This document shows positions 1-8,996 of a DNA stretch of 56,185 nucleotides, piece by piece. Each line of letters starts with the position of its first letter. Position 1 is the first letter of the stretch. The stretch comes from Anabaena sp. UHCC 0187 (GTDB lineage Bacteria; Cyanobacteriota; Cyanobacteriia; Cyanobacteriales; Nostocaceae): assembly GCF_009712035.1 (NCBI RefSeq), contig NZ_VILB01000013.1, positions 29,563 through 85,747 of the forward strand, written 5' to 3'. The position numbers and the translations under genes were made by a program. The notes under the pieces are model-generated. The model saw only the letters and a program-made list of their open reading frames with translations, made no database searches and had not been told where the DNA came from.

Positions 1-2
1 GT

Positions 3-1073
3 TCTGTAACTGTAGGTATTACCGATAACTATAATAATATTCCTCTAGTCAAAAATTCTAACAATGATATTTTTACTATTCACAGTAATAGTAAAAAAGC
101 AAAACTGCAAATTAATCTTACAGGAAGTAGTTCTAATCTGGTAAATGAACTCGGAGTTTTTATCGTTGATGATACTGAAGGTAGAATTGATGGAATAGCT
201 CCTGGTGCAGCAGGTTATGCTCAAGCTGCTCTTGATAGAGCTAGGGTAATTTTTTCTACTATTGTTAATAATCCGAATGGATTTAATGCAAATAATTTAG
301 CACGAATATTGGAATTTAGTGCTGGTGATAATTTAAGATTTTATTTAGTGAAAAATAGTACCCTTGATGCCGTAAAAAATAGAACTACTTCAACTACAAA
401 TGTACTATTTTCTGAATCATCAAACCAAAAAATTACGGATTTAGGTACTGATGGTTTTTCCCTAGCTTGGAAAGATGGATCTGGTAAAAGTGTCAATGAT
501 TTCAGAGATTTAGTGGTACAGATTCAGTCCACAAATCAACCATTGCCTTTGGGGACAAATTTACAAGGAAAGCCACAAGGCGAAGTTATTGATTTACGAG
601 GAATTACAAGTCAGGTAAAAGCTGATTTTGTGATTAACAGAGAAGCTGGTTACAACAATTTTGTAGGATTCTATCAAGTAATTGATGAAAATGGTGGGAT
701 TGATACGAATGGTGATGGTAATGCAGATATTCTGCCTGGACAGGCTGGTTATATTCAAGCCGCAGTTCGTGGACGTATTGCTGGTATTGACTTAACAGTT
801 AATAACCAAGGTACTGCAAGTTACACAGGAACTTTTCAACCTGGTGCTATTTTTACACCATTTATTATTATTAATAGTAGACCAGAAGCCATTCTTGATA
901 GTAATCCAAATAATGATCCGGCAGTTTATTTTCCATATTTAGCAGCTAATGCCGATAAAGTTGATCATATTAGGTTGTTAGGAAATAATGTTTTTGGCTT
1001 TGAGGATTTACCAAATGGTGGTGATCAAGATTTTAACGATATAACTGTACAAGTTAAATTAAAGGAAGTTTGA
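3..1073 (+). CDS. DUF4114 domain protein, 5' end cut off by the window
   Basis: The reading frame is open from the first complete codon (position 3) to the TGA at 1071-1073, so the gene starts upstream of the window. The C-terminus has the DUF4114 hallmark: a run reading GFEDLPNGGDQDFND followed by a beta strand. Two similar modules are visible. One is around DGIAPGAAGYAQAALDR and the other around DILPGQAGYIQAAVRGR, each preceded by a V-x-D-(D/E) acidic stretch, so the domain looks internally duplicated. Such domains usually sit at the C-terminal end of large, secreted, calcium-binding cyanobacterial proteins. The acidic Asp/Asn-rich loops here fit that, but calcium binding and secretion are inferred. 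An in-frame TTG at 309 is not a credible start because the homology continues upstream of it. Confidence 0.85.
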   Translation, partial: SVTVGITDNYNNIPLVKNSNNDIFTIHSNSKKAKLQINLTGSSSNLVNELGVFIVDDTEGRIDGIAPGAAGYAQAALDRARVIFSTIVNNPNGFNANNLARILEFSAGDNLRFYLVKNSTLDAVKNRTTSTTNVLFSESSNQKITDLGTDGFSLAWKDGSGKSVNDFRDLVVQIQSTNQPLPLGTNLQGKPQGEVIDLRGITSQVKADFVINREAGYNNFVGFYQVIDENGGIDTNGDGNADILPGQAGYIQAAVRGRIAGIDLTVNNQGTASYTGTFQPGAIFTPFIIINSRPEAILDSNPNNDPAVYFPYLAANADKVDHIRLLGNNVFGFEDLPNGGDQDFNDITVQVKLKEV

Positions 1074-1124
1074 TGAAACTAACCACAAAATTGCTATCTC
1101 AATGGAGAAATAGGGAAGAGAGAA

Positions 1125-1601
1125 ATGTATTTTTACCAACATTTTGTAATTCGCAATTGGCAAGAAAAAGATCGCACTTTAGCAGCTAGAGTCATTAGTT
1201 CTGTATTATCAGAATACGGTTTACCTTGGCAACCAGAAGAAGCTGATAAAGATGTATTAAATATTGAAGAATATTATTTAGCAACTGGTGGAGAATTTTG
1301 GGTAATTGAATACCAAAATCAGATTGTCGGGACTGCGGCATATTACCCCATAAATCGTGGCGAAAAAGCTGTAGAAATTAGAAAAATGTATCTTTTACCA
1401 AAAGTGCGGGGTTTAGGATTAGGAAAATATTTATTACAACAACTAGAAATAGCAATTGCTTTGCGGGGATTTGAGAAAATTTGGATTGAAACTGCGAGTA
1501 TTTTGGTTGAAGCTGTTAAACTTTATGAAAGTAATGGTTATCTACCAACCACAGGTGTAGAAACTACCAGATGCGATCGCGTTTATGTAAAATATCTATG
1601 A
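1125..1601 (+). CDS. GNAT family N-acetyltransferase
   Basis: Predicted 158-residue single-domain GNAT enzyme, transferring an acyl group from acyl-CoA to an unknown amine. The core motif A is clear: a strand ending IRKMYLLP followed by the pyrophosphate-binding loop RGLGLGK (about residues 96-102) and a helix. Motif B follows with IETAS and the usual LYESNGY near the C-terminus. The ATG at 1125 is preceded by the purine-rich stretch GGGAAGAGAGAA, a plausible ribosome site. The stop codon overlaps the start of comF in an ATGA arrangement, so the two are probably translationally coupled. A HIP1 octamer falls within the last codons. The substrate cannot be read from the sequence. Confidence 0.85.
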   Translation: MYFYQHFVIRNWQEKDRTLAARVISSVLSEYGLPWQPEEADKDVLNIEEYYLATGGEFWVIEYQNQIVGTAAYYPINRGEKAVEIRKMYLLPKVRGLGLGKYLLQQLEIAIALRGFEKIWIETASILVEAVKLYESNGYLPTTGVETTRCDRVYVKYL

Positions 1602-2263
1602 TGAAGATATTCCAAAACTTTCTTAGTCTTTTTCTTAAATCCTCTTGTCCCCTGTGTCAACGTCCTACAGATAAGGAACTTTGTCCATATTGCATTAGGC
1701 AAATTCAAAGTTGTCACAAACAAAATCCCGCTTATTTATGGAAACAACCATTACCAATATTTGTGTGGGGAAGTTATGGTGGTGCAGTCAAAAGAGCGAT
1801 CGCTGCATTAAAATATGAAAATCAGCCACAAATTGGTTATGTTTTCGGACAATGGTTAGGGGAATCATGGTTATTACATTCACCTCAACCACAGCAACAG
1901 GTTTTAGTTGTTCCTATCCCTATGCACCCGAAAAAACAAAAACAACGGGGTTTTAATCAAGCCGCATTAATAGCGGAGGGTTTTTGTAATGTTACAGGAT
2001 ATAAATTAAAAGTCAATGGTTTAGAACGCATTAAGGAAACTGAAGCCCTATTTAATTTATCCCCAGCCGAAAGACGAGAAACCCTCGCAGATGCTTTTAT
2101 CCTTGGTAAAGATTTGCGTCGTCTTCCCAACATACCAATATTATTAGTGGATGATATTTATACTACTGGTGCTACTGTCAAAGCTGCTGTCAAGACCTTT
2201 GAACAACATCAAATTAAAGTCTTGGGTGTAGCTGCTGTTGCCACGACAAATAAACAAAAATAA
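1598..2263 (+). CDS. comF: ComF family protein (phosphoribosyltransferase fold)
   Basis: ComF-like protein of 221 residues. The N-terminus has a zinc-ribbon-like pair CPLC and CPYC (roughly residues 18-35). The C-terminal half has the type I phosphoribosyltransferase signature VDDIYTTGATV preceded by ILL. In competent bacteria ComF is a cytoplasmic factor needed for uptake or handling of transforming DNA, and many cyanobacteria are transformable. The frame extends upstream to an ATG at 1571 inside the acetyltransferase gene. I prefer the tandem ATG ATG at 1598/1601, which overlaps the upstream stop and puts the start just before the zinc ribbon. The link to DNA uptake here rests on family knowledge only. 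Confidence 0.85.
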   Translation: MMKIFQNFLSLFLKSSCPLCQRPTDKELCPYCIRQIQSCHKQNPAYLWKQPLPIFVWGSYGGAVKRAIAALKYENQPQIGYVFGQWLGESWLLHSPQPQQQVLVVPIPMHPKKQKQRGFNQAALIAEGFCNVTGYKLKVNGLERIKETEALFNLSPAERRETLADAFILGKDLRRLPNIPILLVDDIYTTGATVKAAVKTFEQHQIKVLGVAAVATTNKQK

Positions 2264-2313
2264 AGCTATATTAAATTAGTTACCCTGTACTTGTGGGAAC
2301 ACTATTTAAATTT

Positions 2314-2769
2314 ATGAAAAAGATTTTTACAGCGGGTTTCAGACAAATTTTAATTATTCCTATCACATTGCTAACCATAGGAATTGGGATAAAAACAGCC
2401 CTAGCACAAAATAAGTTATATAGCCCCATTCCTTTAACTAATTTTACAGAAATTTCTGATACTTTATCAAACAAAGATATTCCCACAGGACAGGGAGGAT
2501 TTGCTCGTGATTATGCAGTTAAGTTAAATAAGGGTGATAATTTAGCCGTTGAGTTGTCATCAGAAAACTTTGATAGCATTATTACGCTATTAGCCCCTAA
2601 TGGCTCAACAGTCCTAGAAAATGATGATGCTCCTGATGGTACAAGTAATTCTCTGTTATTTACCCGCATCACAGAAGCAGGAACTTACATTGTCCGCGTT
2701 CGCTCTTTTGGAGAAACTGGGGTAGGTAATTTTAAACTCAAAGTGACAAAGCTGCAACCAGTTAAATAG
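2314..2769 (+). CDS. Exported protein with a PPC (pre-peptidase C-terminal) domain
   Basis: A 151-residue protein starting MKKIF, with a hydrophobic segment and the cleavage-like end TALAQ, that is, a Sec signal peptide of about 31 residues. The mature part is a single PPC-type beta-sandwich: YAVKLNKGDNLAVEL, then FDSIITLLAPNGS, DDAPDG and GTYIVRVRS. PPC domains normally follow secreted proteases. Here the domain is alone, so it is probably a small periplasmic or extracellular accessory protein of unknown partner. The frame is also open from a GTG at 2293, but the ATG at 2314 gives a well-formed signal peptide and is preferred. It may be co-transcribed with comF, about 50 nt upstream. Confidence 0.8.
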   Translation: MKKIFTAGFRQILIIPITLLTIGIGIKTALAQNKLYSPIPLTNFTEISDTLSNKDIPTGQGGFARDYAVKLNKGDNLAVELSSENFDSIITLLAPNGSTVLENDDAPDGTSNSLLFTRITEAGTYIVRVRSFGETGVGNFKLKVTKLQPVK

Positions 2770-2784
2770 TTAAATAAGGGGGAG

Positions 2785-2848
2785 TCAGGAGTCAGGATAT
2801 CAAACCCCAACTAGCACTTTTCTTACACCCCTACACCCCTACACCCTT
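2785..2848. repeat. Short tandem repeats (GAGTCAG and ACACCCCT units)
   Basis: Two small clusters lie between the convergent PPC and helicase genes: GGAGTCAGGAGTCAG, then a run of CTACACCC units ending at 2848. They are of the short tandemly repeated repetitive (STRR) kind common in filamentous cyanobacteria. Confidence 0.7.
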
Positions 2849-2858
2849 AACTAACAGA

Positions 2859-4205
2859 TTACCTACGTTTACCAGTACGACGTGGAGTAGGAGAACTAGA
2901 ACCAGGCTTTTTCTCACCTGCTGCTGTGCGTGACGAGGGCTGTCTAGGCGACTTTTGGGAAGCAGATTTAGGAGCAGAACGACGAGTCCGTTGATTCCCA
3001 CCACCACCACCAGAAGGAGCTTTGCGCCCATTGGGGATTGGTTCAGCCTTAATTTCTGGGTTGACTCCAAAACCAGCCACCACTTCTTTAGGTAAACGCT
3101 GCTCAATTAGTTTCTCAATATCCGCTAACAAATGGTGTTCATCAACACACACAAGGGATATGGCTTGACCTTCCGCACCAGCGCGTCCAGTCCGACCAAT
3201 GCGATGCACATAATCCTCTGGGACATTGGGTAAATCGTAGTTAATAACGTGGGGTAGTTCGCTGATATCAAGACCCCGCGCGGCAATGTCAGTTGCTACC
3301 AATACCTGTAAAGTCCCATCTTTGAACTTAGCCAAAGCGTGAGTTCGCGCTCCCTGACTCTTATTACCGTGAATAGCTAGGGCTTGAATGCGGTCTTCAC
3401 CCAATTGCTTCACCAATCTGTCAGCCCCATGCTTGGTGCGGCTAAACACTAATACTTGATACCATTTATTTTCCTGAATCAGATGAGAAAGTAATTGGCG
3501 TTTCCGTTCCCGGTCTACATGATAAACTTTTTGTGATATCGTGGCCGCAGTTACGTTTCGGCGGGCGACTTCAATCATTGTTGGGTTATGTAGTAACCCA
3601 GCCGCGAGGGTTTTGACTTTATCTGAGAACGTGGCAAAAAATAGTAAATTCTGCCGCTGTTTGGGCAAAAGCGAGAGGACACGGCGAATATCATTAATAA
3701 AACCCATGTCTAGCATTCGATCTGCTTCATCCAGTACCAACACTTCCACACGGGACAGGTTAACAGTCCCCTGTTGGACATGATCTAGCAGTCGTCCGGG
3801 GGTAGCCACCAAAATATCTACACGGGTTCTCAATTTTTGTTTTTGGGGACCAATACTAACTCCCCCAAACATCACCATCGAATTCAGATTTAAGTATTTA
3901 CCGTAATCACGGACACTTTCTTGCACCTGTGCAGCGAGTTCACGGGTAGGTGTCAGAATTAACGCCCGAATTGGGGGAAATCCAGTAGTATGACTGGGAA
4001 CGTTCTTATTAGCAGATAACCGATGTAAAAGTGGCAAAGTGAAGCTGGCGGTTTTACCAGTACCAGTTTGCGCTCCAGCTATAATATCACCTCCAGCCAA
4101 TACCACAGGAATAGCCTGTTTCTGGATTGGTGTGGGTTTATCATATCCTCGCTCAGTGACAGCACGGACAATTTCAGGGGACAAGCCGAGATTAGAAAAA
4201 GACAT
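2859..4205 (-). CDS. crhC: DEAD-box RNA helicase, CrhC/RhlE type, with FAT instead of SAT
   Basis: ATP-dependent RNA helicase of 448 residues. Motifs in order: Q motif (GYDKPTPIQ, ~20-28), I AQTGTGKT (45-52), Ia PTREL (86-90), Ib TPGR (135-138), II DEAD (159-162), III FAT (190-192), then ARGLD and [10 protein letters not shown] in the second domain. The tail after about residue 385 is disordered and basic, rich in Gly, Ser, Arg and Lys, like RNA-binding RGG-type tails. The start is the ATG at 4205, which has GGAG 7 nt upstream; the frame runs a little further up to 4238. Motif III normally reads SAT. From memory, the cold-shock helicase CrhC of Anabaena has FAT here, which is why I use that symbol. 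Cold induction is an inference. The gene stands alone. Confidence 0.85.
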   Translation of the reverse strand: MSFSNLGLSPEIVRAVTERGYDKPTPIQKQAIPVVLAGGDIIAGAQTGTGKTASFTLPLLHRLSANKNVPSHTTGFPPIRALILTPTRELAAQVQESVRDYGKYLNLNSMVMFGGVSIGPQKQKLRTRVDILVATPGRLLDHVQQGTVNLSRVEVLVLDEADRMLDMGFINDIRRVLSLLPKQRQNLLFFATFSDKVKTLAAGLLHNPTMIEVARRNVTAATISQKVYHVDRERKRQLLSHLIQENKWYQVLVFSRTKHGADRLVKQLGEDRIQALAIHGNKSQGARTHALAKFKDGTLQVLVATDIAARGLDISELPHVINYDLPNVPEDYVHRIGRTGRAGAEGQAISLVCVDEHHLLADIEKLIEQRLPKEVVAGFGVNPEIKAEPIPNGRKAPSGGGGGNQRTRRSAPKSASQKSPRQPSSRTAAGEKKPGSSSPTPRRTGKRR

Positions 4206-4415
4206 AGAACTCCAAAAATAACATCGGCCTGTCGCCAATCACGGCTTCAGTCTTAGGCGGACGAATGGTTTAAAATCTTAAATGGGCAGTAAGCACCAAG
4301 ACTAGGAGCAAATCCCACAGTTCCCCATCATAGCAGAGTTATCGTTAAATCGGAAACTATGTGCATCTGAAATTAATTTACAGAAGGAATTAAATATACT
4401 CTTTCTAAAACCTTT

Positions 4416-4443
4416 GTAGAGACGTTCCATGGAACGTCTCTAC
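4416..4443. repeat. Perfect 28-bp palindrome
   Basis: The arm GTAGAGACGTTCCA is followed immediately by its exact reverse complement, then by TTTTTT on the plus strand. It lies between two minus-strand genes, so the T-run is on the wrong strand to terminate either. It looks like a copy of the dispersed GTAGAGACGTT-type palindromes known in Nostoc/Anabaena genomes. Confidence 0.8.
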
Positions 4444-4483
4444 TTTTTTACCAGATGTGTCATTCCCAATAATTAGAGAATCA

Positions 4484-5386
4484 CTATTGTTGGCTGGCTT
4501 TTTCCCTTAACCAAACTTCTAAATCACCAACTTCTGAAAAGTCTAATAACACATCTCCTAATGACTCCAATTCATCAGTAGATAATTCTTGAATTTGCTC
4601 TATTAAAGATAATTCAAGTTCCCCAAATCGGCGCTTTAATAACCGGAGAATTATCTGTTTTTCTCCTAGTTGTTCTCCCTCTTGTCTAGCTTTTTCTCTG
4701 TCTTCTTGATAAAGCGGTGCTAATCTCATCACTAACTCCCTATCATCTGTTTCTATTTGTTGATTAATGTTCAAGTTTTTCTGGAGGTTGTACAGCAATT
4801 CTAGCGTTACTTTCCGAAATGGATGATTTGCCGGTAGTGCTGCTAATTCATCAATTGCCTGTTTTTGAACTGTGCCACGTCCCAATACTCTCAACCACAA
4901 TGTTTCTTGAGTACATGGTAACTGATGCAAGGCCACGATGACTGTCCGTAAATACTCAGGTAAAAAATGTACTCCTGCAACCCAGTCTGGTTTTTGAGTT
5001 GCACCAAATCCTGAGAGGATAGTGGACGATGCAGTAGGAGTGAGAATCCATAATTGCGGGACTTCTATATTTTGAATAGAAGTTTTATTGCGGTTTGCTT
5101 CTCGTTGTAATGCACTCCGCACTTCCAGTAATTTTAACAGACAATCACAGATTTCTTCTTTAGCTGCTGGATTGCGAAAAGGTTCAAAGATTGCAGGTTT
5201 AGTTGCCATCTTCCCCAATAACCCTAATATTTCTAAACTAGCATTTTGTGGAGAAAAAGGCGAAAATAATACATCTATTTCTCGAACTTCTGCTGCAACG
5301 CGACTAGGTGCTTGAATTTCTCCATAGGGTTTGAGTAACTCTTCTAAATAGTCTTTGGAAAATTGGTCATGAATAAATCGCGTCAT
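4484..5386 (-). CDS. DUF4351 domain protein (Rpn/PD-(D/E)XK-like family)
   Basis: A 300-residue protein of a family expanded in cyanobacteria. The N-terminal part contains REIDVLFSP, similar to the Rpn/PDDEXK nuclease-like core of transposase-related proteins. The C-terminal ~60 residues form the DUF4351 module: helices reading ILRLLKRRFGEL, IEQIQELSTDELESLGDVLL and DFSEVGDLEVWL. A charged stretch (EDREKARQEGEQLGEKQ) joins the two parts. Related Rpn proteins promote recombination or act in phage defence, but I cannot identify complete nuclease active-site residues here, so activity is open. The gene is monocistronic, with its start at 5386 followed by MTRFIHDQFSKDYLEELLKP. Confidence 0.75.
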   Translation of the reverse strand: MTRFIHDQFSKDYLEELLKPYGEIQAPSRVAAEVREIDVLFSPFSPQNASLEILGLLGKMATKPAIFEPFRNPAAKEEICDCLLKLLEVRSALQREANRNKTSIQNIEVPQLWILTPTASSTILSGFGATQKPDWVAGVHFLPEYLRTVIVALHQLPCTQETLWLRVLGRGTVQKQAIDELAALPANHPFRKVTLELLYNLQKNLNINQQIETDDRELVMRLAPLYQEDREKARQEGEQLGEKQIILRLLKRRFGELELSLIEQIQELSTDELESLGDVLLDFSEVGDLEVWLREKASQQ

Positions 5387-5538
5387 TGAAAATCATGTAA
5401 GACAATGTGCTAATTACTCGGATTTTATCTGTTTTTTAGTATCTTTAGAAAAATGTTTGCAGAAAATAACTTTAGAAACAAGTCTTAATAATAAATATAG
5501 TGAGAGAATTAAAGATTAATCCAGCGACTTTGTAAACT

Positions 5539-6273
5539 ATGGCTGAACTACCTAAAACCCTAGAAGATGCGATCGCTCAATCAACTGAAGCGGTAAAATC
5601 AGCTTTAGCTGATGGTATGACTCGTATTCAAGTTGAGTTATTATTTCCAGAACTCAAATTCATGACAGTTGCGGAACAGTTTCTTCCCCTGTTCACTGAA
5701 TATGAATCCCGTCTCAAAGTCTTCTTTGCTGATGCTGGTGCGGCTGCTTTAGCCCGTCGTGATTGGACAGACGCACAATTCAAAATTTCCGATATTGGTA
5801 CAGGTAGGGCTGCATCTTTAGAAGCGAAAATTCAGCCAGAAGATGAAATTTTCCTATTTATTGCTCCCACATCCGTAGAAGTTCCACAATTAGAAAAACT
5901 GTGTGAACTGATCGGGGAACGCCCCGTAATCATGTTAACACCCCGGCTAGAAGATTCTAGTGTCGTTGGTATTGGTTACACAGCCAGAGAAACCCGTCGT
6001 CGCTTCATTAGTACCATCGAATCTTGTTACTATATCCGTCCCGTAGATGATGAATCTGCCCTTTTCCGCTGCTACCCTGGAGTTTGGGAAGTATGGCTAG
6101 AAACAGAGGATGAATATCAAAAAGTTGCCGAACTCCCTAAAAAACCCTCTGGTGATGAATTAGACGCGATTCTGATGGGGGGACAAAGGGAAAATACTAC
6201 GGACGCTACACCTGCGAGAAAACCCAGTGTGTTTAAGAGTTTGCAACGATTTATCAAGGCTTTGAGCAGTTAG
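5539..6273 (+). CDS. DUF1995 family protein
   Basis: A 244-residue protein of the DUF1995 family, found in cyanobacteria and plastids. It opens MAELPKTLEDAIAQS and contains the typical RIQVELLFPELKFM and the phrases EIFLFIAPTSVE and IMLTPRLED, which are common to the family. Plant members include the LPA3 photosystem II assembly factor, so a role in thylakoid biogenesis is possible but not shown here. No membrane segment is obvious. The C-terminal ~40 residues (after GDELDAILMGG) are variable and basic. A HIP1 octamer lies in the first codons. dnaN follows on the same strand about 140 nt downstream after a repeat cluster. Confidence 0.8.
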   Translation: MAELPKTLEDAIAQSTEAVKSALADGMTRIQVELLFPELKFMTVAEQFLPLFTEYESRLKVFFADAGAAALARRDWTDAQFKISDIGTGRAASLEAKIQPEDEIFLFIAPTSVEVPQLEKLCELIGERPVIMLTPRLEDSSVVGIGYTARETRRRFISTIESCYYIRPVDDESALFRCYPGVWEVWLETEDEYQKVAELPKKPSGDELDAILMGGQRENTTDATPARKPSVFKSLQRFIKALSS

Positions 6274-6367
6274 GATCACAAAGTAGGGGCAAACCCCCTG
6301 TGGTTGCCCCAAATATGGGGGTAGGCATGGGGGCGCTACTTTTATATAATTTATTTTGCTTGCCTAT

Positions 6368-6396
6368 TTACCAATTACAATTACCAATTACCAATT
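6368..6396. repeat. STRR cluster TTACCAA directly before dnaN
   Basis: Units TTACCAATTACAA and TTACCAATTACCAATT end about 20 nt before the dnaN start codon. This is the same heptamer family as at 46891-46957 and 54880-54909. Confidence 0.75.
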
Positions 6397-6417
6397 CCCC
6401 CATTATTGATTTTAAAG

Positions 6418-7569
6418 ATGAAATTAATCTGTTCTCAAAGTGATCTTAGTAGCAATCTTTCCCTCGTTAGTCGTGCAGTCCCGTCCAGACCGACTCACCC
6501 TGTCCTTGCTAACATCTTATTACAAGCAGATGCCGAAACTAATCAAGTGAGTTTAACAGCTTTTGATCTGAGTTTAGGTATCCGTACCAGTTTTAGTGCC
6601 GAGGTATTAGAAAGTGGCGTGATCGCTCTCCCTGCCAAACTGCTTGTAGATATCACTTCTCGCTTACCAGAAGGGGAAATCACCCTTGATGACCAATCAG
6701 GAGATCCCAGTGGAGAAGGTATACTTGTTACCCTCAAACCCAAAAGCGGACGTTATCAAGTACGAGCCATGGGTGCAGAAGAATTTCCCGAATTACCAGT
6801 AATTGAAAACGCCGAAGCAATTACCCTCACCACTGCGGCACTAATTGAAGGGTTGAAAGGTTCTTTGTTTGCTACAAGTTCCGATGAAACCAAGCAAGTT
6901 CTCACAGGTGTACATTTAACTCTAAAACAAGACACTTTAGAATTTGCAGCCACGGACGGACACCGTTTAGCAGTGCTGGAAACCACTAATGAGCGTCCTG
7001 TGGAGGGGAGCGAACAGGTAGAGGTGACAGTACCGGCAAGAGCATTACGAGAACTACAACGGATGTTAGGACATAATTCTACATCAGAAGAAACTGTAGC
7101 AGTATATCTTGATCAAGGGCAAGTAGTATTTGCTTGGCAAAATCAACGGTTGACAAGCCGCACTTTAGAAGGACAATATCCCGCTTATCGGCAATTAATT
7201 CCTCGGCAATTTGAACGCCAAGTTACATTAGAAAGAAAGCAATTTATCAGCACTTTAGAACGAATTGCTGTGTTAGCAGATCAGAAAAATAATATTGTCA
7301 AAGTTAGCATTGATAATGCCAATCAAGAAATTACTTTATCTTGTGAAGCGCAAGATGTCGGTAGTGGGACAGAATCAATGCCAGCGCAAATATCTGGGGA
7401 AGATATAGACATCGCTTTTAATGTCAAATATCTCATGGAAGGTTTAAAAGAATTACCATCTTCCGAAATTCAAATGCACTTAAATCAAAGTTTAACTCCA
7501 GTAATTTTTACTCCTTTGGGTGGTTTGAAAATGACCTATTTGGCTATGCCTGTACAGCTTAGAAATTAG
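6418..7569 (+). CDS. dnaN: DNA polymerase III beta subunit (sliding clamp)
   Basis: A 383-residue sliding clamp that encircles DNA and tethers polymerase III. It begins MKLICSQSDLSSNLSLVSRAV, a standard DnaN start, and shows RPTHPVLANILL, LPAKLLVDI, ATDGHRLAVLE and, at the extreme C-terminus, the clamp ending YLAMPVQLRN, where (M)P(V/M)(R/Q)L is the partner-binding edge. Length is normal. The frame is open from a TTG at 6406, but the ATG at 6418 matches the family start. An STRR cluster lies immediately upstream, and a strong intrinsic terminator follows at 7588-7611. No dnaA or recF is adjacent, as is usual in cyanobacteria. Confidence 0.97.
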   Translation: MKLICSQSDLSSNLSLVSRAVPSRPTHPVLANILLQADAETNQVSLTAFDLSLGIRTSFSAEVLESGVIALPAKLLVDITSRLPEGEITLDDQSGDPSGEGILVTLKPKSGRYQVRAMGAEEFPELPVIENAEAITLTTAALIEGLKGSLFATSSDETKQVLTGVHLTLKQDTLEFAATDGHRLAVLETTNERPVEGSEQVEVTVPARALRELQRMLGHNSTSEETVAVYLDQGQVVFAWQNQRLTSRTLEGQYPAYRQLIPRQFERQVTLERKQFISTLERIAVLADQKNNIVKVSIDNANQEITLSCEAQDVGSGTESMPAQISGEDIDIAFNVKYLMEGLKELPSSEIQMHLNQSLTPVIFTPLGGLKMTYLAMPVQLRN

Positions 7570-7587
7570 TTTTTGATTTGTTATATT

Positions 7588-7611
7588 GTGCGTTCCTTAA
7601 CGCACTTTTTT
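7588..7611 (+). terminator. Rho-independent terminator of dnaN
   Basis: Stem GTGCGTT / AACGCAC with a 4-nt CCTT loop, followed by six T residues, begins 19 nt after the dnaN stop codon. Confidence 0.9.
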
Positions 7612-7627
7612 ATATCTTATTGTTCAA

Positions 7628-8647
7628 TTAGCGTCTATATTCATCTCCACAATCACCAATTAACTGATATAAATCTCTTGACTGTTGAGAAACTGCATCT
7701 ATTTTCCCTATATCCTCAGCATCTAAATTGAAACCAAACACCCTAGCATTATCTTCTAAATGTTCAGCAATTCCTAATCTTGCTCCCACAATTACCCCTC
7801 CTACTGCTGGCTGATTTAAAATGTAATTTACAGCCACATTAGCAATACTAACTTGATGTTTATCAGCAATTTGTTTTAGAGTATCTAGTAACTCTTGAAA
7901 TAATTGCCAATTACCCCAGTTAGCAATCATTTGTTTGTATTTTCTCAAGCTAGTGGTGTTGATTTCTGAGCTTTTTGGTTCTGGTTTACCTAAATATTTT
8001 TCTGACAACAAACCACCGCAAACACTACCATAGGTAAATAGTTTGATGTCATTGTCTTGACAGAATTTAACCATATTTACTTGTGGTCTTCTGTCAACCA
8101 GGGAAAACTGGACTTGATTAGAAACAATCTTGATTCCTGCTTCTGTAATAATTTGCAAATGTTCCGTATCAAAATTAGTTAAAGCTAAATGTTTGATTTT
8201 CCCTTCAGTTTGCAATTCTGCCATATATTTGAGAGCATCTAAATAATTAGAATCTCGATAATCCCACCAATGGAACTGCATTAAATCCAATGATTTAACA
8301 TCCATTCTTCTCAAAGAAATATCAATATTGTCCTCGACAAGTTTTTTTGTCATCTTCCCCGCACGCGGAACCCATTTTGTAAAAGCTTGAATATTATTTG
8401 CAGCTTCTTCTCCACGAGTTGCAATTAATTGACGACGAAATTCACCAATAAAATCTTCTGCGGGTCCATAATGATCTGCTAAATCCCATGTTGTAAAACC
8501 TGCATCTACATATTGAAACATGGACTCAATAGCAGTTGTGGGGTTAATGCGTCCATGTCCTCCCGAAACTTGCCACATTCCATTTAAAATTCGGCAAATT
8601 TTCAAATCTGGGGTAAATTGTAAATAGCTTGATTGAGGTAACATCAT
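7628..8647 (-). CDS. Aldo/keto reductase
   Basis: A 339-residue NAD(P)H-dependent oxidoreductase of the aldo/keto reductase fold. The catalytic Asp-Tyr pair is in WDLADHYGPAED. The family His is probably in LDLMQFHWWDY, and the C-terminal cofactor pocket reads GGVIVGAR. The substrate is unknown. The frame continues upstream to 8704, overlapping the cytochrome gene, but the tandem ATG at 8647/8644 fits the family better; its ribosome site is weak, suggesting translational coupling. It is the last gene of a three-gene operon with a cytochrome c6-like protein and a small protein, so the enzyme may act in a redox pathway using that carrier. This is inference. Confidence 0.85.
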   Translation of the reverse strand: MMLPQSSYLQFTPDLKICRILNGMWQVSGGHGRINPTTAIESMFQYVDAGFTTWDLADHYGPAEDFIGEFRRQLIATRGEEAANNIQAFTKWVPRAGKMTKKLVEDNIDISLRRMDVKSLDLMQFHWWDYRDSNYLDALKYMAELQTEGKIKHLALTNFDTEHLQIITEAGIKIVSNQVQFSLVDRRPQVNMVKFCQDNDIKLFTYGSVCGGLLSEKYLGKPEPKSSEINTTSLRKYKQMIANWGNWQLFQELLDTLKQIADKHQVSIANVAVNYILNQPAVGGVIVGARLGIAEHLEDNARVFGFNLDAEDIGKIDAVSQQSRDLYQLIGDCGDEYRR

Positions 8648-8660
8648 ATTTTTTATCTTG

Positions 8661-8996
8661 TTATTTCCAGTCTTTTTCTGCTTGTTCCAAAACATAAGCC
8701 GCAACTTTTTGAATTTCCTCTGTTGTCAATCTTTCTTTATAGGCTGACATATTATTTTTACCATTAGTAACAATGGCTGTAATCGCTTCTAAAGAATCCA
8801 TTCCATATTTTTTGAGGGCATTCTTTTTGAGGTTTTTACCACGTCTAATAATGTTTCCTCCATTAATATGACAACCAGCACAATGGAAACTAAAAATTTC
8901 TGTACCATTTGCTGTATCTAAAGCATTAGCAGGTAAGGTAAAATTGATAGTCCACAAGCAAAATGTGCATAATATCAATATTATTACTTTTTTCAT
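8661..8996 (-). CDS. Cytochrome c6-like monohaem cytochrome c
   Basis: A 111-residue exported cytochrome, the usual length of a cytochrome c6 precursor. The signal peptide runs MKKVIILILCTFCLW to about PANA. Haem is attached at CAGCH (about residues 39-43), the axial Met is in GKNNMSAY, and the C-terminus EEIQKVAAYVLEQAEKDW is the classic class I cytochrome c / PetJ ending. It carries electrons in the lumen or periplasm. The long Lys-rich insert (RRGKNLKKNALKKYG) makes the protein basic compared with many c6 proteins. It could be one of the c6B/c6C side-group paralogues rather than the main plastocyanin substitute. It overlaps the upstream small gene by 4 nt (ATGA). Confidence 0.85.
   Translation of the reverse strand: MKKVIILILCTFCLWTINFTLPANALDTANGTEIFSFHCAGCHINGGNIIRRGKNLKKNALKKYGMDSLEAITAIVTNGKNNMSAYKERLTTEEIQKVAAYVLEQAEKDWK

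Noticed and set aside
4039-4256. Small plus-strand frames opposite the RNA helicase start
   Set aside because: They are antisense shadows of the helicase gene with no independent support.
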